Shown piece by piece: positions 44,591 through 54,700 of a stretch of DNA of 64,000 bases. The DNA is from Collybia mongolica (Eukaryota > Basidiomycota > Agaricomycetes > Agaricales > Clitocybaceae): the NCBI GenBank assembly GCA_013420905.1, contig JAAXNY010000011.1, positions 2,294,001 to 2,358,000 of the forward strand. Reading direction: 5' to 3'. The notes beneath the pieces are model-generated. The model saw only the letters and a program-made list of their open reading frames with translations. It searched no databases and had not been told where the DNA came from. How positions within the stretch are numbered: the first letter of the stretch is position 1; each line of letters opens with the position of its first letter. The translations under genes and the position numbers were made by a program.

Positions 44591-44802
44591 AGGGTCAAAA
44601 AACTGCCCCAATGAGTAATCATTTTGTTTGGCCTATAGCTTAATGGGTTTTGATCCAAATCACATGATCCAGGGTCCATTGGAAAGCCACGATGTCATAG
44701 TATCTTACATAATTACCCCAGGTCCCCTGCTTATGTCAGCACTTCATACCATATTGATCTTTCAAAAATGTACAAACATTGGGGCAGTTTTTTGAGCCAC
44801 TG
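44591..44802. repeat. Tc1-A right terminal inverted repeat
   Basis: Reverse complement of 43195-43406, with no difference found by eye. Confidence 0.9.
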
Positions 44803-46730
44803 TACTATCACAAACGTGGTGTTCGCACCAACCTTCTAAACTGGCAGGGTATCCTCGTATCCAATTTTCTTGCCAACTCTCCTATGACCTGGCTTAACTA
44901 TAATCTTTCACCTTACTCATCATGCCTGGGCATCATTCCCAACACGCAGGTTGCAACCTAGCCTGGTGTCCAAACATGTGATCTGATGAGCTTCCTCAGC
45001 AGCCTAAAGACTTGGAGCAAGCGAAACAAAAAGACTATCTACCTCCTCAAGTGCGACCAAATGAAAGGTTTTGATTATCTCTCCCCAGAGGGACTTTATG
45101 ACGCATGCAAAGCTTATGGTCTACCTGAATCTATTTGCGAGTTGGACTGCACTGCCCAGTCATTGGTCCAATGTCTACCTTGCACTGCCTTTGGTATTGC
45201 AGAACCCATCACTATTTATGGTCTTACAAAGCAAGGTGGCCCCATGTCCCCACTCAAATCTACAATGACCACTAGCCTTGGTCACCATTATCTCAATGAC
45301 ATTGCACTCAAATGTGATGACACTGTGACAATATCCACCACCTCTCATCAGCTCAATGACCCTCACCTCCCAGACAACCATCTAACCCTCAACTTCACCA
45401 TGGCTGAGGCAACTGACGAATCATATATTGCTGCTCATTCCTATGACACTCTTTGCAAATTTACCCTACTCATGGAGTGCTTCCAGTTTGTCTATGGGTG
45501 GATGACATCCTGGTCCAAAACCACAGCACACATACTCAACTGTCCTGACACTGTTCCTGAAACACTCAGACTTCCCTCCATCACCTTTTCACCAGGCATC
45601 GACCCCTGGACCATAACACATCATGATGTCCTAGTTTCAACCAACGAATTTGATTTTCTCAGAACCCAGGTCGATGATCCAGACACTTGCACCACTGAAC
45701 TCATGGCCTTTATTGACTCATTCATTTTCCCTTCTTTCTTATCATGTACTCCATTCTCCCTAATCCAGAAAATTGTCTCACAGAACATCATCTCCAAGTG
45801 TTGAGCACTACTCTCTCTCCAACCCATCTCAAATGCTGATGCCACCAAGCTTGACCAGAGAATTGCTAAGCGTGTCCATGATGTGCTTGGTTTCCCTTTT
45901 TGTGCTGACTACTCTATTTCAACTCTCCCACTCAATCTTGGAGGCTTTGATTTCCCATCTCTTGTACAGATCAATGCAGGTATTGCTATTGATGGGCTTG
46001 CTTGAGATCTGAACCACCACATCCTGGCATATTGCACCATGGCACTCATCACACTTGCCGACTGGACATGTCAACATAACAAATGCCAATACCCACTGGA
46101 TGGTAAAGGCCTTGAGAAGCCTTTCAGTCGCCTCAAAGGCAAGATACCCTCCTTGTGGCTCACTGCACATCACCATATGGCTATGTACCATCCTCGCCTA
46201 TTGTTATGTGTTACTGATCAAAGCCATCTCTTAAGGGGTGAATGCTCAATCTCCGATGCAATATCCCTCTCTAAAATGCGCACATCAACCCCTGCAACAA
46301 CTCCCAATGTGACCCCTACTCCCATAGTCCCAAATGGTCACACTCTCAAATCCCTTCATCACATGGGACTCCGCCAGCTTCATGAAATTGGACACTGGAC
46401 CATGAACACTCACAGTATCACCTCCTTCACTGTCAACACACTCTCAGAGAGCAACCGAACTGTGGCTCAAACTAAAAACTGGAAACTCACCAGCAACTAC
46501 CTTTCCCAGGTCCGAATCACATCCCTCTTCTCTGGTTAAACGGACCTCATCCGCAGCTGAGACATACATCAGACACGTGCTGAAGTGACTATCCTTGCAC
46601 TTGCAAAAATGAGCCCCTACTCACCTGCACCATGCTCTGGCACACATCAGTTATGGAGCACAGATGGCTCCATGATACCAGCCACCACTGGCCTACTTGA
46701 CAGCAAATCGGTAACTGCCGCAATCACCGG

Positions 46731-47946
46731 TGATAGGGCCCGAAATTGTTTGCACTTATAAAGTCGACAAGTAAGGCTATTAGTATCATTTCTAATAACC
46801 AAGTAAACGGTAATAAAGGATTAGAGTCGAGCTCCAAGATGGCTAATCAGAGTGAACTAGTCTAATGGATAATACACTATCAGTACAGAGGACTATGAGT
46901 ACGGTCTATTATTAGTCCTATTCACCATGCCCGGTTACAACCTCGGTGTCTTAGTTCATAAGTAACCGTTGTAGTATGATATCATTAGTCCGGGGATCAT
47001 CATTAATAGGAGAAGTAATTGTAAATTCGGGACTTGCACAACCCGATCCTAGTCAGGGGTACTTGGTGTTAACTACTGGAAATGACGGGACCCCATGAAT
47101 AGCAACCGGGACAATCAGGAGGAGTAAATGACAGTGCCGCGCTGTTTTAAATAACAAAGCGCGCGGTCATGACTTGATAAGAGTTTAGCCAGCTCTTTCA
47201 ATATTTGATAAGTAACCAGTAAACGGCATAATTGGCACGCATGGCGCGCGCGCCAAGTTGTAGAGGACGCATCAGCATTGAATACAGATCCTTGGCGCGC
47301 GGGAGCACGGTTCCATGTAAAATTTACAATTCCATATGATATTTAGTTTGTACACTATAAATAGACTGTAGATGAGTAGCGCTAAGGCAAGGAATCTTGC
47401 CCCCACTTCGCGCTACTATAGAGTATACAAATCACATTTGTTAAAACACTATTGCATGCCCAAATTAAGGATCAGATTGCTTCAACGTGTCTTGATTGGA
47501 ATTGATTGAAGAACCACAGAATTAAAGAAACTTAGTTCATTTGGAACTTAGTACCGTATTGTCCGTTGGAATTACTAGGCACTTGGCCTTAGTGCACTTG
47601 GCACTGTATTGTTTGATAAGTCGCTTGGACTTATAGATCCGCTTGGGATCATTAATAATTGAACGTACACTTGGTACTCAGTCTATTGGATCGAGAGATA
47701 TTATAAATATACCTAGCAGGTTTTTAAACCTGTGTTGAAGCTTTTGTCTAAATCAAACCCGTTGAGAGATCATTGGAAAGGGCTTTGGCTAGTACTATTC
47801 AAAGCTTAGTGCTTCTAAGCACTTGAACCCGAACTCAAAACAGGCGATTCCTACTGTTCGTGTGTTGATTGTTAGGTTTGGTGTGTGTGTGTAAGGGATT
47901 ACATTTCATAGCATCAGCGCACTTATAGCCCAGGAGCCCCCTTTCA
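46731..47946. mobile_element. Solo-LTR-like insertion in LINE-2 RNase H
   Basis: A 1216-bp stretch starting TGATAGGG and ending CCCCCTTTCA (TG...CA ends, with TGA.AGGG as short inverted ends), flanked by CCGG on both sides (46727-46730 and 47947-47950). Removing it together with one CCGG rejoins the LINE frame as TAAITG-GPHTIILK. It has no coding capacity, is AT-rich and carries a TATA box (actataaatag, about 47354). These are features of a single LTR left after recombination between two LTRs. The word gcacttata occurs about 20 bp from each end in direct orientation. I cannot tell Gypsy from Copia. Confidence 0.75.
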
Positions 47947-48846
47947 CCGGACCACACACCATCATCCTCAAAATCCCTGGTCGAAACATCTCCATCCTGC
48001 AAGGTGAACAAATGGGGTTAATTGCAGGCCTAATTCTTGCTGAATGCCTAGACCCTGAAGCAAGGATTTACACCGACCACTTAAACTCAGTATGTCTACT
48101 TGATGACAGCCACACCTCTATGAACCTCAATACCCACCTACGACATATGAACGGTTGCTCCTATTACTGCTGGATGATCAATCTCTATCAGAAGAGCCTT
48201 GTACATGTGGAATACACCAAGGGTCACTTGGAAATCACAGAATCTATCCCATCCACACTCAATCATGATGCCGACCACTATGCATCTCGAGTCCAACACA
48301 ACATCTCCAATACCGCTGAATCTCCTATTCCCACATTCTTTATGGACCGATTCACCTTCTTTACCACTGCAGACAGATGGATCGAATCAAATATCCAATC
48401 ATATACTGACCATTTATCAGCCCAACTAACCTCACATAGACTTGAACTCAAACTTGGCTACCAGATGCTCAGATCCTTATACAATCCCACTCCACCGCCC
48501 GACTACCCGTACCTCTGCTCTATCTCATCATACTCTGCCATGGTACAATTATACTGCCGCGCTGGCCAACTACCCACCGCCTCTTGCCTCCTCTCCTGAA
48601 ACATGGCTTTATCAAATATATGCCAATTTGGCTGCAATGTATTGGAAGACGAGCACCACATATTTGTTGAATGTCTATATTTCTTGCAATTCTGTACTGA
48701 TGCACTGACAGATATAATCGCTTACACAAAAACCAAGTGCACCGAAATGGACACTGGCATCTGTGACAAAGCCACCACTTGCCTCCTCCTCGCAGCCAAG
48801 TCCCTTCTTGCAAATGATCCGTCTGTCTGGCTGCTCCACCACTCTA

Positions 48847-49055
48847 CAGTAGCTCAAAAAACTGTCCCATGTTTGGTCATTTTATAATGATTTACTTATA
48901 ACAGAGTACTGGGGATTAATATCATTCTGAGAAAAATACATATGATACTACACCATATTAGCTTTGAAATGAGCCCCTACTGTCCTTATTTGAATAAAAA
49001 CTCATTTCATAACAAATTGAACAAAATAATTACTCATTGGGACAGTTTTTTGACC
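48847..49055. repeat. Tc1-B left terminal inverted repeat
   Basis: Begins cagtagctcaaaaaactgtc and ends with the inverted word (gggacagttttttgacc), the same inner/outer arrangement as in Tc1-A. Confidence 0.88.
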
Positions 49056-49205
49056 TATGCTTAATTTTGGCAAGATCTTTACTGCAGCAAGCTTTAACAT
49101 CATGTGATATATTGTGGGAACAATAAACAAAGTCATGTGACCATGTTAATATAAATTCAACATGTTTCCATCATTACAATCATTCTTTCCTTCCCCCATC
49201 ATCCC

Positions 49206-50225
49206 ATGAGACCTACATCTTCTACCCAATGCCTTTCTGTGATCTCCCTTCTTCAAGAAGGCTATACCTTGCATCAGATCCAGTCCAAAACCACTCTGGG
49301 AAAGTCTACCATTGGGAGAATCAAGAAGGAACTGGATATGGACAAGGAAAACCACAGGGGGGGACGTCCTTCTAAGCTCTCTCCTGGTGACAAACAGTCA
49401 ATTATTCAACAAATCACCACTGGAAGGCTTGATAATGTTGTAGAGGCCACCCATTTCATCAACCAAACTCTTCCCAACCCTGTCACACCCCAAACAGTCA
49501 GGAATGCACTCAAAAAGAATGACTTTTGTAGTGTTGTCAAGAGAAAATGTCCTCTTCTCAAAGAGGCTCATCGACTGCAACATCTTCAATGGGCAAGATA
49601 CTATGAAAACTGGACAGTGGAGAATTGGAAAAGGATCTTATGGTCAGATGAGGTCAAAATCAACAGGATTGGGTCAGATGGAAGGACTTATACTTGGAAG
49701 AAGAAGGGAGAACCACTTTCTAACAGAACCACCACTCCTACTGTCAAACATGGAGGAGGAAATAATCTTATGGTGTGGGGTTGTATGGGGTGGAATGGAG
49801 TAGGAGTGCTTACAGAGGTCCAGGGGATTATGAATGCAGACCAATACTGCCAGATTTTGGATGGGGGAGTAGTGGAAAGCTTTGAAAAGCTGGAGATGCC
49901 AGAGGGAGAGAGGATGTTTCAGCAGGACAATGACCCCAAACATGCATCCAACAAGGCAACCAAGTGGTTTAAAGACAACAACATTGATGTTATGGTCTGG
50001 CCAGCACAATCCCCTGACATCAACCCCATTGAACATCTCTGGGTAGTGTTGAAGAAGGCACTTAAGAAATACCCAACAGCCCCCAAAGGAGTACATGAGT
50101 TGTGGGATAGGGTGGTAGTAGAATGGAATGGAATTCCACCAGAAACATGCCAGACACTTATAGAAAGCATGCCTAGAAGGGTTCAAGCAGTTATTAAGGC
50201 AAAAGGTGGTCATATCAAGTATTAA
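49206..50225 (+). CDS. Tc1-B transposase (DD34E)
   Basis: A 339-residue intact frame, collinear with the Tc1-A enzyme and clearly homologous along its whole length (both end in VIKAKGGH.KY and share NPVTPQTVRNAL and GRPSKLS). The catalytic triad is D148 (LWSDEVKINR), D241 (QQDNDPKHAS) and E276 (NPIEHLWVVL), again with 34-residue spacing. The DNA-binding N-terminus differs more (TLHQIQSKTTLGKSTIGRIK) than the core, which agrees with the different inverted-repeat sequence it must recognise. No stops or frameshifts were seen. Confidence 0.94.
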   Translation: MRPTSSTQCLSVISLLQEGYTLHQIQSKTTLGKSTIGRIKKELDMDKENHRGGRPSKLSPGDKQSIIQQITTGRLDNVVEATHFINQTLPNPVTPQTVRNALKKNDFCSVVKRKCPLLKEAHRLQHLQWARYYENWTVENWKRILWSDEVKINRIGSDGRTYTWKKKGEPLSNRTTTPTVKHGGGNNLMVWGCMGWNGVGVLTEVQGIMNADQYCQILDGGVVESFEKLEMPEGERMFQQDNDPKHASNKATKWFKDNNIDVMVWPAQSPDINPIEHLWVVLKKALKKYPTAPKGVHELWDRVVVEWNGIPPETCQTLIESMPRRVQAVIKAKGGHIKY

Positions 50226-50253
50226 TTGTGTAAATAGAGACTTTGGAGATGTA

Positions 50254-50463
50254 GGTCAAAAAACTGTCCCAATGAGTAATTATTTTGTTCAATTTGTTAT
50301 GAAATGAGTTTTTATTCAAATAAGGAAAGTAGGGGCTCATTTCAAAGCTAATATGGTGTGGTATCATATATATTTTTCTCAGAATGATGTTAATCCCCAG
50401 TACTCTGTTATAAGTAAATCATTATAAAATGACCAAACATTGGGACAGTTTTTTGAGCTACTG
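50254..50463. repeat. Tc1-B right terminal inverted repeat
   Basis: Inverted copy of the left arm with one indel and about four substitutions by eye. Confidence 0.88.
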
Positions 50464-50674
50464 TACTTATTATCTAGGCCAGATTCCTGACATTGCCACC
50501 ATCATTGGGCCCTTCTCAAACATTCACCCACCAGTTGCTATTCCCAATCACAACCTTCGTCAACGCCGCTTCATCCATCACATCACATCCGAATGGCACC
50601 TCAGGGCAATATGCTTGACTGGGAGAATATGGGGAGAAGTACAACGTGAAATGGCGATTTCCTCAGGTTTCTAA

Positions 50675-51600
50675 ATGACAATATCAATGCTCATCTTGTG
50701 TACTTCATACCTCCATGGTGGCAAGCTTCCCTCACAGAGGGTTTGATGCTACCCCATGCAAGCCCTTTTTTTAGTCCTCTCACACTTCTTCTTCTCATTT
50801 GGTCTACCGAGGCAATTCCTTACCGAACATCCTTAGCTTTCATTAGTGGAGGTAGATTTCAATATAGTAAACATAGTAAACAATGGTAATGACTGGTTAC
50901 ACAATTTTCAGGTCATGCTTAATAAACTCTCTCCCTTGGTCTCCCAGGAGCATGTGCAGGAGTATCTTCTCCTCTTGGGTTCCTTCCAAGAGCTTTTAGA
51001 GAAAGTTGAACTGTTCGATATGTTAGATTTAGAATCACATGACTTCTTGTCTCACGTGCTCAATGCCACATCACTGTGTTTCGTCATTTTGCAGAAACCG
51101 CGATCGAGACCACCTCCAAGAGGCTCGAGGTACAGTGTTCTCCTTCATCAATCGGCCGGACCGTAAATCTGAGTCTGCATTTGGATAGGAAATTTTTGAG
51201 ACACGATATACATCGCCTGCACCATTGATGCTCAATTCGTGCTATTCCTGTAATGGGAGGGGGTGCCATTCGTGTGGGTGTGGTCCTAGTATGGTCCAGG
51301 ATTTCTAAATGGATGATATAATTGATGGTTGCTGTGGTGGACCCTGATAGCTTGGTAATTCAATGTTCGTATTGTGTACCTAGCTCCAAAGTGTCCAGTG
51401 AAAGCTTTTTAGTCTGTCACATCGCGACCGGGCTATACTGTAGCGGCCGCGCCATTCGAGAAGAGGTGAGTTCGATTCAGGCACTTTAGCAGGCCTCGTA
51501 ATTTCTTCCGGTGAGTTTTCCCAAATCTTGAGTTTCGGCCTAGAAAGCGTTTAATGCCTGTGTAGTGAGAGGGAAAAAGACGTTGTTTATACATTTCCAC
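50675..51600. other. Region after LINE-2 with no supported gene
   Basis: Contains a short A-rich repeat (atagtaaacatagtaaac, about 50867-50882) that may be the LINE-2 tail, then an open stretch at 50846-51166 with no recognised family. Confidence 0.4.
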
Positions 51601-51607
51601 GGAAGGA

Positions 51608-51785
51608 ATAATACTACCTTCGCTCCTCCGAAATTGGATTTGACCAATGAAGGGGGCATTGGGGGATCAGGGAGACGACACACGACACTCCGCGTAGAAT
51701 CCTCAGAAAACCAAAGGGAAGGATAGGATCTAGCCGTGGTAAGCGCTCCTGATCAAGAAGTAAATATGACCAAAGCCAAAGCATC
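51608..51785 (-). pseudogene. Truncated copy of the sirtuin gene 5' end
   Basis: Aligns with 35351-35510 in direct orientation. The start codon region is conserved: the minus strand reads MPPSLVKSNFGG where the intact gene reads [12 protein letters not shown]. About 95 bp of upstream sequence also match (aagcgc.cctgatc and aaatat.accaaag). Similarity fades after about 20 codons, before the NAD-binding motif, so no functional sirtuin can be made. It is diverged, so the duplication is not recent. Confidence 0.65.
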
Positions 51786-54700
51786 ATCCCAGCCGTCCAT
51801 CACGACAGATGCCTAAGGCCCTAACTCTAGCAGTAAGAGTGAGTCAGATGTACGGACGACACTTGGTGAAGTTAGATGGTGTGAAAACTGAGAACTCCCA
51901 ACCTTCGATCCCCGGGGACGGGCGAGATCTTTGAATCCTCTGCAAATTTTGTGGATTGCGGTATTTGGATACGACTTTCCGAGGGACTTGAGGCGCTGCG
52001 CCGCCTGCATTGATGAGTTGGATGATGTGATTACACTGGCACAGAAAACGTACATGACGCGGGACTTATCCCCTTCACGTTCCAACAGAAGAGGGGGGAT
52101 ACTGCGCCCAGCACGGGTGATTGTAGTCTAAACTTGAGGGCGGTCCAGGGTTTCTTAGTGTGTGATGCGATCATCGACGGGACCTACGACGAGTTCTGGA
52201 AAATGTATCCCAACTTCTTACATAGGTTAGGTCCCAAAAAAGCCTTTCGTCAGGCCTTGTCCATCATCATAGTGCAACCCACCAGAACCACCATGTAGCG
52301 ATAGGTATGATCCCCCCAGAACAACTGGTACAAATTTCGTTACTTCCCCGCCAATCATCACCTCGTATCTTCTTCTTCTCGCCAAAAAACCCCCGTTTCC
52401 TTTTGTGTCAACGCTGATGAGGTGCGTGTGTACCGTGAGTATGCCCATTCAGCGAGACGGGGGGGAATGTTATTTATACACGCCCGATGCCGATCTCGGT
52501 GAGCCACCCCGGCAGAAGGTTGGTAGGCTCCCACCCGGCATGCACTGTGAGATGATGATGGATGTGCACAGCTCAAGGAACAGCGGGGCTCCCCACCCCC
52601 GATCCGTCAAGGCCCTGTCAGTTGTCCGCGCATGACAAGGGACCCAGGACCAGCCAGCCAATCCCCGTCGTAGTCTTCCGTTCGTCCCACGGGTGGCGAC
52701 TGGAAATTGAACTATGACTCACACGTTCCTTCCCCTCCTTCCGTGCTAGAAGGCGCTCGCACGCGTGCGGGTTTTGATGAATTCACGATTCGCGTCCATC
52801 ACCCATGTCTGGCAAACGTCAAGCGAAGGTGGCTACGTAATTGTATGTACCCCGGTTCAAGTGCGAAGGCGATATCGCCAATTCAGTTGTTTAAAATACC
52901 TTGCGATATCCCCGTCGCTCGCAGTAGGCGGTCATAAGGAGGGCTCGTGTCGCGTCGGCTCAAACGCGAGTGTTTTGTGTGCACGTTTTGTGGAGTTTGC
53001 GGTACACTAGCGAGGGCCAATCGGGGATCGGTAGTATTGTTTTTTTTTTTGACATGTGTCCAGGGTAGCTAACGTGGTTTGGTCCATTCCCTGAATTGTG
53101 GAGAAATTATGGATCCGGGAGGCATGGCTAGCATGGTATCTTCGCCACGGTTGAAATTATCGACGCTCGTCGCTCGAGAGTGGCGACCCTTTGACCGCTC
53201 GTCGCCCCTGTTCATCAAGCTCAAGACTCGTCAGCGCGTATCGCAATTCACCCTGTCCAGCCCAGCTGAGTGCCAAACCTTCGAACCAGTTCCAGAGCGG
53301 GTGCCGTCGGCAGATAATGGGATACTGATCATGCCTAGTCCGTATGATGACATCGAGCCGGGCGATCTTGGGTTTTCACCACTTTTGATAAATGATCCCA
53401 TGAAGGGTATCCTACATAGGGAAGCTGGTAACCGTTAGTTTTTTCTCGTTGGCATGCCATGTGTGTGAGCCCCTGCCCCTACCTGCGCCGCCGAACCCGA
53501 GACAAGATCGGCATCAGGGTCAAACACCGATCATGTCTCATATCATGTTGGCCACACCCGGGAAAAAGGTCCCGTCAAGACATGATCAGCATTCCGGATC
53601 CTTAACCGAACACATTTCAGTGGACGCGAATAGGCCGCCGTTTCTCCGACAAGAGGGGACTTGGCCCCGAGACGACGTGCAGTTGAGTTGGGCAGCATGT
53701 TCGCTGTCATGCGAAAGGGGTTTCGAATGGGGTGCCCTTTTGCCGGCGGGAGGCGGGCCAACCCACGATTCGGGCGCGGTGGGTTTAAAGAATATGTTGC
53801 TTGACGTCGTTTTTTCCAGAATGGGGATCCCAGTGTGATCATGATATCAATTGGCCGCAGCGTTGGTAGTGCCGGGTGAGATGCCGTGTGATAAGCAGCA
53901 TGATGAGGGATGGAGTCTTTTGGGGGGAGGTCGTGATGGGACCTTCGGTGGAATGATCCGTTCCTCATGTGACTGCGATATATGGCAGTTTCGTCCCATG
54001 CTGCCATGTGAAGGGGGCAAAAACGGGGGTTCATATGTCTGTGCTCATATATTTAGCTGATGTCGAAAACGTGGTCTTTGAAAGATGGGCTTATCAGCGA
54101 ATGATGCCCTTATGACGGCGTAGACGAATGAAATCTCATTAGAAGAAGCTTTAGGGCCTCGAAGCTGTCCTTAGTTGTCACCCTTTGATCCACTTTCTCC
54201 ATATGCTTACAAGTACCTCCGGGGTGAACCGGTGAACTGCGCTACGATCTCAGTGGGACTGATAGTGCGTCGCAAACCCGTTGGGGGTGCTCGCAGGTGG
54301 GCTAGAGGAGGTTGGACGGGGGTGCCGCTCGGATCGACGATAAAGTCTATCGGGTCCGGTGGGGACGCTGGCTTATGTACTTGGATGCATTGTCATAACG
54401 GCGACGTTCGGGGGGGCTGTGTCCCGGACGAGCCAAGGGTTTTTTAATTCAACGGACGGGCATATGTACGAAGAGAGCGGGAGCGAGGAAATCAAGGCGC
54501 CCGAGGGATTGCTAGAAGCAGCCACGAGCTCGTGGTCTCTTGTATTTCGTGATGTTGATGCTGATGAGCAGGAATGGTGGCCCAACAGTGTCCGCCACTG
54601 CGAGAGGCATCTGTGGTGTACAGCGCCATTTCGATCGATTAGATCTGCTGGTATGATGATGATGAGAATTATGCTTCGGGAGCCACATGGCTTTCATAAT

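Larger units (their letters stand above)
43195..44802 (-). mobile_element. Tc1-A: intact Tc1/mariner DNA transposon
   Basis: A 1608-bp element flanked by TA on both sides (43193-43194 and 44803-44804) with terminal inverted repeats of about 212 bp (43195-43406 and 44591-44802) that look identical base for base. It carries one uninterrupted transposase gene on the minus strand. It is inserted in the RT part of LINE-2. Identical repeats and an intact gene indicate a recent and possibly still mobile copy. Confidence 0.95.
48847..50463 (+). mobile_element. Tc1-B: second Tc1/mariner DNA transposon
   Basis: A 1617-bp element flanked by TA (48845-48846 and 50464-50465) with ~209-bp terminal inverted repeats (48847-49055 and 50254-50463) that differ at about five positions. 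It carries an intact plus-strand transposase. It is inserted in the 3' part of LINE-2 and removing it joins the flanks as HHSTVA-YYLGQIP. It belongs to the same family as Tc1-A but is a distinct subfamily and, from arm divergence, an older insertion. Confidence 0.93.
39360..50674 (+). mobile_element. LINE-2: old, decayed non-LTR retrotransposon with three nested insertions
   Basis: One LINE can be followed through ORF1 (39360-40909), endonuclease (about 41397-42100), reverse transcriptase (about 42700-46000), RNase H (about 46600-48300) and a C-terminal zinc motif (about 48620-48690) to a last frame ending at 50674. It is cut by Tc1-A (43195-44802), a solo-LTR-like insertion (46731-47946) and Tc1-B (48847-50463). 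Removing each insertion at its own boundaries rejoins the coding sense. The LINE is older than its guests: it has at least eight stops. No terminal duplication or poly(A) was found; a weak A-rich tail lies near 50875-50890. It is a different lineage from LINE-1. Confidence 0.82.
41397..50674 (+). pseudogene. LINE-2 ORF2 (endonuclease, RT, RNase H), interrupted by stops and transposons
   Basis: Endonuclease: CALNANGLVYPVKLAFIGAM, IFAISETK and a late DWTSQAWQST segment. RT: SPGPDGWEKWCIKNLSDQAL, then across Tc1-A HKRGVRTNLLNWQGILVSNF, LLKCDQMKGFDYLSPEGLYD, TKQGGPMSPLKSTMTT and ATDESYIAAHS, where the second Asp expected in the xxDD catalytic motif is Glu. RNase H: WSTDGSM, then beyond the LTR LQGEQMGLIAGL, IYTDHLNS and NHDADHYAS, giving the four acidic residues D-E-D-D. 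A zinc-like CQFGCNVLEDEHHIFVEC follows. Stops within the frame: TGA at 41843, 42077, 42704, 45802, 46003 and 48597, TAG at 44959, and TAA/TGA near 46537 and 46556. The product cannot be made. Confidence 0.8.

Noticed and set aside
46752..47927. The 9-bp word gcacttata as the target-site duplication of the insertion in LINE-2
   Set aside because: Cutting at these words leaves non-LINE sequence and the wrong frame. Cutting at CCGG gives TG...CA ends and restores the LINE frame, so the 9-bp words are internal to the insertion.
51420..51490. Possible tRNA, from a gttcgattc box B-like word near 51470
   Set aside because: The sequence around it does not form a T-arm or an acceptor stem, and no box A lies at the right distance.
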